A stretch of DNA of 64,000 nucleotides, taken from Austropuccinia psidii (Eukaryota; Basidiomycota; Pucciniomycetes; Pucciniales; Sphaerophragmiaceae). Positions 35,108-45,274 of the stretch are shown piece after piece (the stretch's first letter is position 1; every line of letters starts with the position of its first letter). The stretch lies in NCBI GenBank assembly GCA_023105745.1, contig JALGQZ010000011.1, positions 14,413,975 to 14,477,974 of the forward strand. Reading direction: 5' to 3'. The notes below the pieces were generated by a model, which ran no database searches, had not been told where the DNA came from, and worked only from the letters and a program-made list of their open reading frames with translations. A program made the position numbers and the translations under genes.

Positions 35108-36545
35108 TGTCAGCTGGAGTCTATGTTGAAGCAGTAATTAGGCTATTTACAACTAGAACTATGACTCTGACACGTGAAAGGAATTTTAAAATAAGGTTTT
35201 TTAAATAATATAAAGGTTTATAATATAATAAAAGGGTTCTACTATTGAAAAATATTGGTGATGAGCGCTATTGAGAACCCTGGATGAAGTCTTACCAGTT
35301 GGATTACTATAATAAGAACTACAATAATTAAAATTATAATTATACCCTGATTATTACCCAAGAGTAAAACTTTTTTGGACATTTTACTACGTAGGATATT
35401 CAAGAGCAGGATGAGGAAACAATTCTGGCTGTGAAAAGCCTCCTTTTTATCCTGAAATGGGGTGGAAAGGGTGCTAGACCTTTCCACGTAGAGGAAGTGA
35501 AGATTTTTTCACTCTTGAGTACTGGCTTGTGGTTTGCAAACAGCCTGTATAACCTGTATTGGGCTCAGATGTGGTTTTAAAACCACATCTGGGAAGTTTT
35601 CACCAATACATGGTGAAAAGTTTCATCTGAGGACCTCACAGCCTGATTCTGATGTGTATGACGCGTAGAATGCTGTACAGAAGCTGTATGGGACCCCAGT
35701 ATTGACTGACATATGAGGTATTGAAGTAAAAACAAGCTTCTTAGTCTATTTGACACCTCATATTCATGGTTATAGGATATTATCCCATGGTGAGGCTGTA
35801 TATGACAGCAGGTGGGAATCTGACCCCAAAACAGCCATACCTTTGTCAATTCTTGAGATATCAACCTCAAAATTTGTTTGATGTGTAGCCCTGTATGTGC
35901 TCTACACAATGGCTCCTCATTTGATATGGGTATCATTAAATATGACAAAGTTATCCCATGTACAAGAATTTTGTACATTTGCGTGGTATAGGCAAAAAGC
36001 TGTATTAAGCTTATTTGCCCCATACCTTTTGTTCTAGTTGAGCTATGGGGAAATGGATAGCACCATCAGATAGCCCTGATTGTGCTCTTTCCAAAAAGAC
36101 CCAACCTCAAGTATCTCACACTAAAACTGTAGAAGTTAGATGAGAGGTGAATGTTTTGTTCAGCCTTATTTGGCCTGAAATTGACCATAACTCCAGTAAT
36201 ATTGGTGCTAGCTCAGTTTGGCTGGTATCATTGGATAGCCCTGGCTTAGAGCTTTATTTTGAATACCCATTTGATGGGGTTAAGCCTCTCCTTATAGATT
36301 TTAGATGAGAGATGAAAATTAAGGTTTATGCTCAGCAATAACTTTGAGCAGGAATAACTTTGTTATTTCTTGTCCTTTGGTGATGGGATTTAAGCTTTCA
36401 AAAAGAGGTGAGTTTCCTCTATATTTTGATACCTTTTGAGCTGATTTGGCTCAGCTCCATGTTTTGGTGTTATCTTGGCTATACCATTGGTTTATGGTAT
36501 TTTGGCTGTCATGCTTGTGCTCTGGTTTTGAGTCACAGGCTAACA
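35108..36545 (-). repeat. Solo LTR-1 inside element F
   Basis: 1438 bp, TGTCAGCTGGAG ... CACAGGCTAACA in plus sense, flanked by a perfect duplication GATAT (35103-35107 and 36546-36550). It is almost identical to the 3' LTR of element B, which is also 1438 bp. Contains the palindrome at 35566-35591. Confidence 0.92.
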
Positions 36546-36550
36546 GATAT

Positions 36551-37209
36551 GTTTTCCAAGGCTTCTCTAGCTCTGGGACTGGCTGGATAAGCTGGCAATC
36601 TAAGTACTGAAGGGTATGGTCTGTCAATATTAAGAGTAATATCAATTTAATGCCCTTTAATAGTGCCTAATGGTTCATTATCAGAAGCAAAGGAATTCTT
36701 ATATGTGTATAATACATTAATAAGATTATGCCTCATTTTGGGTGATTATGATGAATTAATTTGTGCTTCAACAAGTTGATTAGCAACAAATTCTTCCTTA
36801 TAAGTATCTTCAACAGAAGATATCACAGATATTTGCTTTGGCATATTGGAAAAAGCAAGTTTTCCTCCTTTATTCTCTCCAATTGTCAAATATCTGTCTT
36901 GAAAGTTATCGATGTTAATACCATAAAGATTCAAGTAATCATTTCCAAGAATGATGTGCTGAGATGTGCAATTGACCATTAATACTATCTCAGTTTTCAT
37001 TCTTACACTTCCTTCTTGATGTGGATATACCAGATTAGTGTCCAATATTCCCAAAGGGTACATATTATTACTGTCACTATTAGATTGTACACCCTCTATT
37101 GGGAATAGATGGCTTTTCCATCCAGGAAGTATGGCTCAAAGATAATCTTTGCCTACACACGTAAAAAATGCCCCTGTATCCAAATTTACTTTGGCTTCAA
37201 TATCATTCA
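36551..37209 (-). pseudogene. Protease of element F
   Basis: VNLDTGAFFTCVGKDYL at ~37190-37140 carries the catalytic DTGA, intact. TGA follows at ~37138. From 37063 the frame reads MYPLGILDTNLVYPHQEGS, HIILGNDYLNLYGINIDN and FVANQLVEAQINSS, the end of the protease and start of the RT spacer. It is interrupted at 36551 by a solo LTR and resumes at 35102. Confidence 0.82.
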
Positions 37210-38506
37210 TCAGGATTGATGTGATACCAGATGCTCAAGCAGTGTATCCTTTACCTGTAGCAGGTTTGATTGACAAATTCTGGCATCCTGGATATTGATC
37301 AGGTTATGACAATCCTCACTGTATTGTAGCAAGTGAGTATGAACTTCTGTGACCTCAAAGAAAGCTGTAATGTTTTCAATGGGATAGTCCTCTACTGGTG
37401 TGTCCTCAGAGACTGCAGAATCTAGGTCAGAGTCTTCTTTCTCTTCAGTACGCTGAACTTCTTCAATTACTTGAGCTTCATCAATTTTTGCCTTTTTGGT
37501 GCAAGTTTTTGCCAAATGTGAAGTGCTTCCACATTTATGACACTTCAAGACAGGTCTTTAAGGCCTCTTATCTTTGAAAGTTTCAGAGACCATTTTGGAT
37601 TCCATACAGACTCTAGTCCAGGTTTTTTACAAATTCTTGCTCTCGTAATGTTATCTTCCATGGCATTGATGTAGTCTTCTGTTAAAAAGGGCTCTACTAC
37701 TCTGCACTTGATAGAATGTTCTAGTTCTCCTCCACATTTTCTTAATATTTTCTTATTAATAATAGAGTAAGACATATCTGGGTGTAAGGCAGATAATCTG
37801 TCTTTCTGTTTGAGGAACCAAGTAAGTCATTTATACTTTTCTGAGTTAAAAATGGCACTTTAAAAAGAATTCTCCTTTTTAAACCTCCAAAAATTATTGG
37901 CCCATTTGGTAATCAATTCAGATTTCCACCAAGACCAATTATGTTTCCCATGATCTAGTCTCATTTTGTAATACCATTTCTTTGCAATTCTGGTAAACAA
38001 AGAGTGTAGCTTGTGCACTATGATTTCATCAGGTATGTGAAAGTCTTCTTGCAACATATCAACTGTTCTGATGAACTAAATATGATTGTATTCTCCTTCA
38101 CCAGAGAATGTTGGCCATTCTTCCAGTTTAGGAATATCTTTTGCACAGATAGGATTTTCCACTAAAAATGGGGTCAAACTTCCTGTAACAGAAAGCTTTT
38201 CTTCAGTCAAAGGTGTAGAATGCCTTGGCATATGTGATCATAATTTTTATGAATTTATTCTACATTTTCAATAATTTCATTCTTTAACTTCTGCCTTTCA
38301 CTTTCACTTGTTGCCAAATGTGTGAAAAACTGATTAGTATTATTAATTATTTCCAAAACATGATCTTTTTTAATTATAAGTTGATCATTAATGTTTAAAA
38401 TGGAATGCTCTTCCATTTCATCATTTTGGTTTTGAAATTTACTTTCAATTCTCTCACATGTACTGGTAATTGAATCAACTTTAACATTCAGTATAATTCT
38501 TGTCAT
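37210..38506 (-). pseudogene. gag core and zinc knuckle of element F
   Basis: Coiled-coil stretch 38506-38255, then the capsid-like core at 38057-37860 (MLQEDFHIPDEIIVHKLHSL, KKWYYKMRLDHGKHNWSWWK), which parallels the WWKS core of A and B. 37775-37545 gives GGELEHSIKCRVVEPFLTED; the zinc knuckle CHKCGSTSHLAKTC (37545-37504) has all four ligands. An acidic tail follows (EEKEDSDLDSAVSEDTPVED). Frameshifts near 37860 and 37550 break it. Confidence 0.83.
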
Positions 38507-38608
38507 TTCTTTTTAATTCACTTATATCTCATTTTATTTTATTTAATTTTGCATCAAATCCGCGAAGTTCTACATGAATACTAGATTTAACAAATTGTAT
38601 TTCATCCA

Positions 38609-39364
38609 TTAGCTGTGTGGAAAAGTCCGTTCATCCTTTCCTGCTCTTTTGCTGTGAATTCCATAAGAGTTCTGGCAATATTGAAGACACTGTCCATGGC
38701 TGAAGGCTTCAATTTGGGGAGCCTGTACTCTTATGGGTAAGGTCTGTGCCAATTTGCTTTGCCTTTGGTCTTTCCCTGATGGATTTGGGACCTTTCTTCT
38801 TCTGAGGTCCTTTGGGCTTCTCTTTGGATGCTTCTGGAGCTGGTAGACACCACCGGGCCTTCCAAAGCTGGGGTCATTTCCAATTCCTTCTTCTGGTCTA
38901 CAGATAAAAGAATTTGGTTCTTCAACCAATCCCCTATCTTGTTGAATTTGTCTTTGCAAGACAATGAGCCCCATCCTCCCAAAAGCTCTATGGTCTTCTC
39001 CTGACCCAGAAAGCTCTTGATGTGTAGGTAGGAGTTCATGGCCCCCTGCCAAAGGCTTGGGCATATTTCCCACTTCTCTTCTTTTGCTTCTCTGAACCAA
39101 TTTTTGTATTGGGACTGATACACTTCTATGTCTGCCACTTGAAAGTGGTTCAGCCCTTAAAACATTACCTTCAATTATTTCAGGCACAAAGTTCACATCA
39201 AATTTTGTTGGTACAGACCGTGGGGAATGGGGGGAAGCTCTGGCATCCTCAAAATGTGTCTTTCTTGAGGAAGACTTGGAAGACCTTGTTCTGGTATTAC
39301 CTCTTCCTTGTCCAGGTCCATCTGACTGGACTGAATATCTGCTTCCATTTCTGGTATGCACCAT
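38609..39364 (-). pseudogene. gag N-terminal region of element F (polyprotein frame)
   Basis: Opens at ATG 39364 with MVHTRNGSRYSVQSDGPGQG, then RTRSSKSSSRKTHFEDARAS: basic, Ser/Arg-rich and disordered. The frame stays open for 251 codons to a stop at 38611. Further coiled-coil gag sequence follows in 38506-38255 (ITSTCERIESKFQNQNDEME). From about 39140 to 38630 the +1 frame encodes ORF1 on the same bases. It has no recognised domain and is probably the RNA-binding or linker part of Gag, if it is translated at all in this frame. Confidence 0.65.
38630..39138 (-). pseudogene. ORF1 of element F: helix-rich protein in the +1 frame overlapping gag
   Basis: The frame gives ADIEVYQSQYKNWFREAKEE, WEICPSLWQGAMNSYLHIKS, GQEKTIELLGG, FNKIGDWLKNQILLSVDQK. 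A stop ends it at 38731. Past the stop the same frame still shows SAMDSVFNIARTLMEFTAKE before ending near 38630. The first in-frame ATG is at about 39039 (MNSYLHIKS). The composition (Trp, Leu, Ile, Lys, Glu) is that of a folded helical protein, unlike the polyprotein frame here. Its frame offset to the polyprotein is the same as in A, B and H. Function unknown; sequence similarity to the A/B ORF1 is not evident by eye, only position and style. Confidence 0.55.
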
Positions 39365-39952
39365 TTTTCACATCAATTGGAGGGAAAATAAGAATTGAAA
39401 ACAGAAAACACACACCTTTTGGTTGTTGTTGGGCTTGTTCTGTTTTAAATAAAGTGCCTCTTTTGGCAATTTGAACTTCAATACTGTCTTCAGATTATGC
39501 TTCTGAAGATTCTGGACTTGTAATGTATCTTTTAATGAGTCTGTTACCAGCTGCACAGTATTTGATTAAAGACACTAGAGAAAAATTGATAAAATAAAAA
39601 TTATTTTTTATACTTTTGAAATATTTTGAAGCTTTTTCATAAGTGTTTATTTTTGAATATTAAAAAAATTATTCTTTTTAAAGAAAAAGATAGAATTTCA
39701 GACTTTGAATCAAAATTAATTCAGAGTAACTCAAAGAATAATTTTATAAGTGTTTTTGATGTGAAAAAGCCATGTGTGAAAACAGTATAAAATTAAACCA
39801 AATTCCTCAATGAAAAAGATGTTAAGACCATTTCAAAAAAAAAGATTTGAACTTTAAATGGAAAGAAAAAAATAATTAAATTGATATATTTGAAAGCTTG
39901 AAAATATATTAATTAAGAGTACATGGTTCAAAAAACATGGCCAGGCCCCAAA
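39365..39952 (-). other. Leader of element F
   Basis: Directly after the 5' LTR in element sense (39952 downward) comes TTTGGGGCCTGGCCATG, a variant of the primer-site motif of A, B and H. The rest is A/T-rich with no gene. A short Asn/Lys-rich frame (39556-39368) is not convincing. Confidence 0.55.
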
Positions 39953-41843
39953 TGTCAGATGTGTCTATGAAACTTTTGATAATATTAGTATTAATAAACA
40001 GTACTATGACTGTTCTTATGAAATATAATAATAATAATTCTAAGAAACGCAATTGAATAAATAAAGAACTATTTATTTATTTTACTTGTTATACACTACT
40101 AGTGATTATAACAGTAAGCAGTAATTGTCTACTAGAATCACTTACAAGAAGTATTTAATAAGAAAACTTCTTTGTTGAAATAATAGAATTATTTTATAAT
40201 ATAATAATCTTATGTGAGTACTAGAGAAAAAATTTAAGAATTTAAGCTAAATCACTGACTAATACTCCAAAGAACTTATTCAAGATAAAGGTAGAAAAAT
40301 TTGACAGATAATTGTGGATTTAAAGGATCAAAAAATGAATATATAAATGTATTACAACAATATACAGTGGATTTAGATGATTTACAGTCTTTCTGATTGA
40401 TTCTGAAAGAATAAAACACTTAAGAAATAGTTTTAACTAATACTTACTTGTTGGTAATAAAGGTATAATTGAATAATGTGATGATCTAGAAAAAACAGCA
40501 AGAGGAGGCCTCTTTTAAGTCTAAGACAGCTCAAAGAGGTGTGTCATGGAACAAACTAAAGAGCAAGTGAGTGAGAAAACAACAGATGTTTTTGGATTAT
40601 TGATTGCATCATCTATTGTCATGTAAGATTGTCATAATTACTTAATTGAGGCTGTTAGGTGACTACCAACCCATTTAGGGTTAAGAATCAAAGGGATAAA
40701 AATGGTTAATCTTATTTTATTCCAAAATAATAATTGATTTCCCAAAGGTACCAAAGTTATTGGAAATTTCATCCCAGAATGTTTTTTCTGTGAATTTTTA
40801 AATATTCTGTGTTTCACATGGAATCATCAAAAATGGACTGTAAGTAAAACATTTACTTTTCCTTATAAGAGTATTACTCCTTTTGGTTTTTATATGAATT
40901 ATAAAGCTCTCAATTGGTCCTGAAAGCTTCAGAAAGATTAATTAAGAATTGTATTTTTGATGAATTTTTGAAGTTTTTACCTCACTTCTATGTAGAATTG
41001 CAAATAGTAGTATATGGCTGGTTTCTATGAGGTAAATAAATGGATACTATTTCAAAAAGGTTTTTAATTACTCTTTTGGGGCTTATCCATGGAAAATAAT
41101 CAAGAATTGACATGGTTACTGGAGTCTAAGTTGCTCTTTACCTCCTTGGCATGTCAAAAATAGTAGCTTATTTGCTATTTTCTTATGATATAATGAAATT
41201 TTGACTTGGTAACCAAGTTCCTAAAACTTTTTAGTTTACTAATCAGGCAAAGATCAGCCATGGATCCAAGATTTGGAGCTGTCCACACCTCAGCGGCCTT
41301 ATAAGTTGGGTACCCTGGCTCTCTTTGAGGTCTTTTGTCCCCCTTGACTATTTTCATATCAAAAATAGAAATTCAGGCTTAAAGACTGAGATCCACTATT
41401 TGTGTACTAAAATTGTATCTAAGAATACCATAATACTAAGTGCCACAAACATGCATAACACTATTCTTAGTGTATATGTAACATGGAATTTCTCACATTC
41501 CCATTATTTTGGTGTGAAATTGAGAAAAACAAAAATTTTCATGGATCTTTCATATGGTATTGATGATGTGGTAGTGAAGTATTTTCCATCAAACCAACTC
41601 AAAGAGTTGATTTAAGTTTATATACTCTATGGAGCTACCCTAGGTGAACTTTTCTGTACAATCCAAATCTGGCCTTAAATCCAAGGATTTACTTCCTCAC
41701 AAAAGGTTTATTCATCTTTTCTGAAATCAAAAATGATGAATTTTGAATAGATGCATGCCTTATGCATTATTTGTAGTTCAGAATTTCTTTTTAAAGATAG
41801 TTGTGGCCTATTTGGGTATGTAAAATATACCTCAAGGCCCACA
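39953..41843 (-). repeat. 5' LTR of element F (LTR-3, 1891 bp)
   Basis: In plus sense runs TGTCAGATGTGTCTATG ... CAAGGCCCACA. It aligns along its length with 29499-31405, for example the shared blocks around TTGTTGGTAATAAAGGTATA and ATTCTTAGTGTATATGTAAC. By eye the two differ at roughly one base in ten. Confidence 0.9.
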
Positions 41844-42605
41844 ATCCCACAGGAAAGGTATATTGGCCCAAATGTGGGATTTTAACCTTAAAGCTGCTAT
41901 ACCTTTGTCAGTTTTTGGGATATTGAGCTGAATGTTGGTTCATTCTGTAGCACTTGATGGGATCTACACTATGGTACCTCATTTGGTATTGGTAACAGTA
42001 AATATGGCAAAGCTATTCCATGTACAATTTTTGTTTTTCAGATATATGATTTTCTTTATATCTGTATGGATCTTATTTGCTCCATAACTTATGTTCCAGA
42101 TGGGATATGGGGAAATAAATTTCACCATAAGATAGCCCTGATTGTGGTCTTTCTAAAAAAGCCCCACTTCAAGTATCTCACACTAAAACAGTGGAAGTCA
42201 GATGAGAGGTTAATATTTTATTCACCCTTATTTGGCCTTATTTTGGCCATAACTTCTTTAGTTTTGGTGTTAGCTCAATTTGGCTAGTACCATTGGATAG
42301 CCCTGACCTAGAGCTTCAACTGTAATACCCATTTTCTGGGGTTAAGTCCCTTCCTCTGGATCTTAGATGAGAGGTGAAAATTAAGGTTTATACTCAGCAA
42401 CAGCTTTGATCAGGAATAACTTTGTTATTCTTTGCCCTATGATTACGGGACTTGTATATTTGGAAAGAGGCGAGTTTCCTCTTCCCTTTGATACCTTTTT
42501 AGCTATTTGACTCAGCTCCATGTTTTGGTGGTATTTCCACTTTACCATTGGCGTATGGTATTTGGTTTTCATGCTTGTGCTGTGGTTTTGAGTCATAGTT
42601 TGACA
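41844..42605 (-). repeat. Solo LTR E, right part (LTR-1)
   Basis: Continues E after element F: GGTATATTGGCCC, then the conserved LTR-1 blocks (TATGGCAAAGC, GATGAGAGG, TTATACTCAGCAA), ending GAGTCATAGTTTGACA. The first five bases, ATCCC, are the target duplication of F (TTCCC on the left, one change). Confidence 0.85.
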
Positions 42606-43224
42606 TTATAGGATAATCTTCTCCAACACCTTTTATCTATTTGAAGAATTTGTCCCTTGATAGAAGTAATTACTGAGAGGGAATGATGGAAGGGATATGG
42701 AAAGAAGAAGGAAGGGAAGGCGTCTTAGGCTCACCAACCAGAGCCACACTGTTTACAGAAGTGGCAAAGTCATCACTAGTAGTAGAATTAATACTGCTAA
42801 AATCCTTATGAATAGAATCATGGGTGATAAATCCATTTTTACAATCAATAATGGGATTAAAATGGAAAAGGAAATCATAGACCAATATCAAGTCTTCAAC
42901 CTTGGGTGAATCTATCATAAAAAAATTCCATTGAAAGATTGGGAAAGAAGGAAAGTAAACAACCCCCTTAGTATAATGAGTGATGAACAAGAAAGTGGAT
43001 TAATTAGAATCCCAAATGAAAAGGGAAATCTTTTCAGGGAGCTCTGACATAGTCAATGAGTACTTGAGAAAAAAATTCTTTGCAATAAAAGAGTTTGTAG
43101 CACCAGAATAAATGATAATACTATAAAAAATATCAGAGACAGAAGAAAAAACAAGAAATTTTAAAGATTCCTTGATGCCAGTATTCAGAGCTCACAATTG
43201 TGCTCTTGAAGGAAATAAATGAGA
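42606..43224 (-). pseudogene. Protease region of element D pol
   Basis: Contains IIYSGATNSFIAKNFF near 43110. Retroviral-type aspartic proteases have DSGAT here, so the catalytic Asp is changed to Tyr (GAT to TAT). The frame goes on through LVYDFLFHFNPIIDCKNGFI (~42880), the usual end of the protease domain in this lineage, to GVGEDYPI at 42606. There the solo LTR E interrupts it. Reading resumes at 28852 with ISSLHLLQGDM. Confidence 0.8.
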
Positions 43225-43398
43225 ATCATTGAACTCATCATGATTCCCACTAAGGCTTTTCCCTGCGTAGTAGGGAAGCCTCTTGATGTCCCTGGCCTAT
43301 TCTGAGGCCTCTTGAAGAGTTCTTAAACTGGGTGCTTTCCACCACAATAAGTGCATAAACCTTCTTTAATCCTTGTCTCCTTTTGAGAAGTGATTAAT
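43225..43398 (-). pseudogene. gag of element D, zinc-knuckle end
   Basis: Continues D's gag after element B. It reads TSQKETRIKEGLCTYCGGKHPV, stop, ELFKRPQNRPGTSRGFP. The zinc knuckle normally has a final Cys after the His; here it is Phe (ELF), and a TAA falls inside the motif, so RNA binding would be lost. The frame match across the 9.5 kb B insertion shows that the two parts were one gene. Confidence 0.8.
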
Positions 43399-44671
43399 TG
43401 TCAGCCTTTGACTCAAATCCAGAGCACAAGCATGACAGCCAAAATATCATAAACCAATGGTATAGCCAAGATATCACCAAAACATGGACCTGAGCCAAAT
43501 CAGCTCAAAAGGTATCAAAAGAAATATAAAACTCACCTCTTTCTGAAAACATAACTCACATCACCATAGGACAGGAAATAACAAAGTTATTCCTTCTCAA
43601 AGTTATTGCTGAGCATAAACCTTAATTTTCACCTCTCATCTAAAATATAGAAGGAGAGGCTTAACCCCATCAAATGGGTACTCAAGATGAATCTCTAAGC
43701 CAGGACTATCCAATGGTACCATCCATTTCCCCATAGATCAACTAGAACAAACACTATGGGGCAAATAAGCTCAATACAGCTTTTTGCCTATACCACGCAA
43801 ATGTACAAAATTCTTGTACATGGGATAACTTTGTCATATTTAATAATACCCATATCAAATGAGGTACCATTGTGTAGAGCACATACAGGGCTACACACTG
43901 AACCAATTTCCAGGTTGATATCTCGAGACCTGACAAAGGTATGGCTGTTTTAAGGTCAGATTCCCACCTGATGTCATATACAGCCTCACCATGGGATAAT
44001 ATCCTATAACCATGAATATGAGGTGTCAAATAGATGAAGAAGCTTGTTTTTACTTCAATACCTCATATGTCAGTCAATACTGGGGTCCCATACAGCTTCT
44101 GTACAGCATTCTACGTGTCATACACATCAGAATCAGGCTGTGAGGTCCCCAGATGAAAATTTTCACCCTGTATTGGTGAAAACTGCCCAGATGTGGTTTT
44201 AAAGCCACATCTGAGCCCAATCAAGGTTATAAATGCTGTTTGCAAACCACAAGCCAGTACTAGAGAGTGAAAAAATCTTCACTTCCTCTACGTGGAAAGG
44301 TCTAGAACCCTTTCCACCCCATTTCAGGATAAAAAGGAGGCTTTTCACAGCCAGAATTGTTTCCTCATCCTGCTCTTGAATATCCTACGTAGTAAAATGT
44401 CCAAAACAGTTTTACTCTTGGGTAATAATCAGGGTATAATTATAATTTTAATTATTGTTGTTCTTGTTATAGTAATCCAACTGGTAAGACTGCATCCAGG
44501 GTTCTCAATAGCGCTCACCACCAATATTTTCCAATAGTAGAATCCTTTTATTATATTATAAACCTTTATATTATTTAAAAACCATTATTTTAAAATTACT
44601 TTCACATGTCACATTCATAGTTCTAGTTGTAAATAGCCTAATTACTGCTTCAACATAGACTCCAGCTGACA
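43399..44671 (+). repeat. 5' LTR of element B (LTR-1, 1273 bp, internal deletion)
   Basis: TGTCAGCCTTTGAC ... CCAGCTGACA. Lacks about 165-170 bp present in the 3' LTR: CCAATGGTAC joins directly to CATCCATTTCCCC at about 43723. Contains the palindrome at 44188-44213 (one mismatch). Confidence 0.92.
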
Positions 44672-45274
44672 TTTTGGGGGCCTGGCTGTGTTTTTAACCT
44701 TTTTGGACCCTTATAAGTGAGTTTTTCTCTTATTTCTCACTTTCTGACAATTGTTTTATTCTTTTTAGGTGTAAAGTTTCCTAAAAATATATATATTATA
44801 TATATATTTTTCTTTTTGGTACATATACCACCTTTTTTACTCATATTTTAAGAGTACCTGTCACGTGGCTAATAACCACAAGACCCTTATTTTTGGCGTG
44901 TTTTACATATAAAAACACTTAAGCCATCAATACAGTCTCATTTTTTGATTAAAATAAGACACCTCATACTGATAAACCAACAGTTGAGGCATGGTTGGAC
45001 ATATTGTTAACTAAATTGCCCTGTTACACACCACTTTTTGACAGTTTACAATTTCTAATCACAAGTTATTCTGTGAGATATTGGTATACAAACAGTATGC
45101 CAAATATCAGTAAGCTGTATTTCTGACTTGGAATTGTTAATTCAATCACACTGTCATTATACAAGGGCACACTGTAATAATATACAAGCCCAGAGGCCAT
45201 TCTTAGACGTGCAAAACCAGCATTTCTTGAGAAGTCTTAACCGACATAAGCCCTCTTTTTACTGTTTTGATTCA
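44672..45274 (+). other. Leader of element B
   Basis: Begins TTTTGGGGGCCTGGC, the shared primer-site motif. GTGAGT at ~44718 and TTTTGATTCAG at ~45274 are placed like the possible leader-intron sites of A. A TA-rich block lies at 44788-44812. Polyprotein-frame sequence is open from 45128, but the first 50 codons look like leader rather than protein. Confidence 0.5.

Larger units (their letters stand above)
29499..41843 (-). mobile_element. Element F: chromodomain Ty3/Gypsy retrotransposon inserted in solo LTR E
   Basis: LTR-3 copies lie at 29499-31405 (3') and 39953-41843 (5'), with flanking TTCCC and ATCCC. The inside on the minus strand is primer-site region, gag with ORF1 overlap, zinc knuckle, protease, RT, RNase H, integrase, chromodomain. 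It is interrupted by two solo LTRs (34126-34849 and 35108-36545). Its LTRs differ much more than those of B, so it is older than B. Confidence 0.92.

Noticed and set aside
28853..42605. E as a full-length element with its own genes
   Set aside because: All coding sequence between the two E parts belongs to F, which has its own LTRs and target duplication. The E parts together make just one 1.4-kb LTR.
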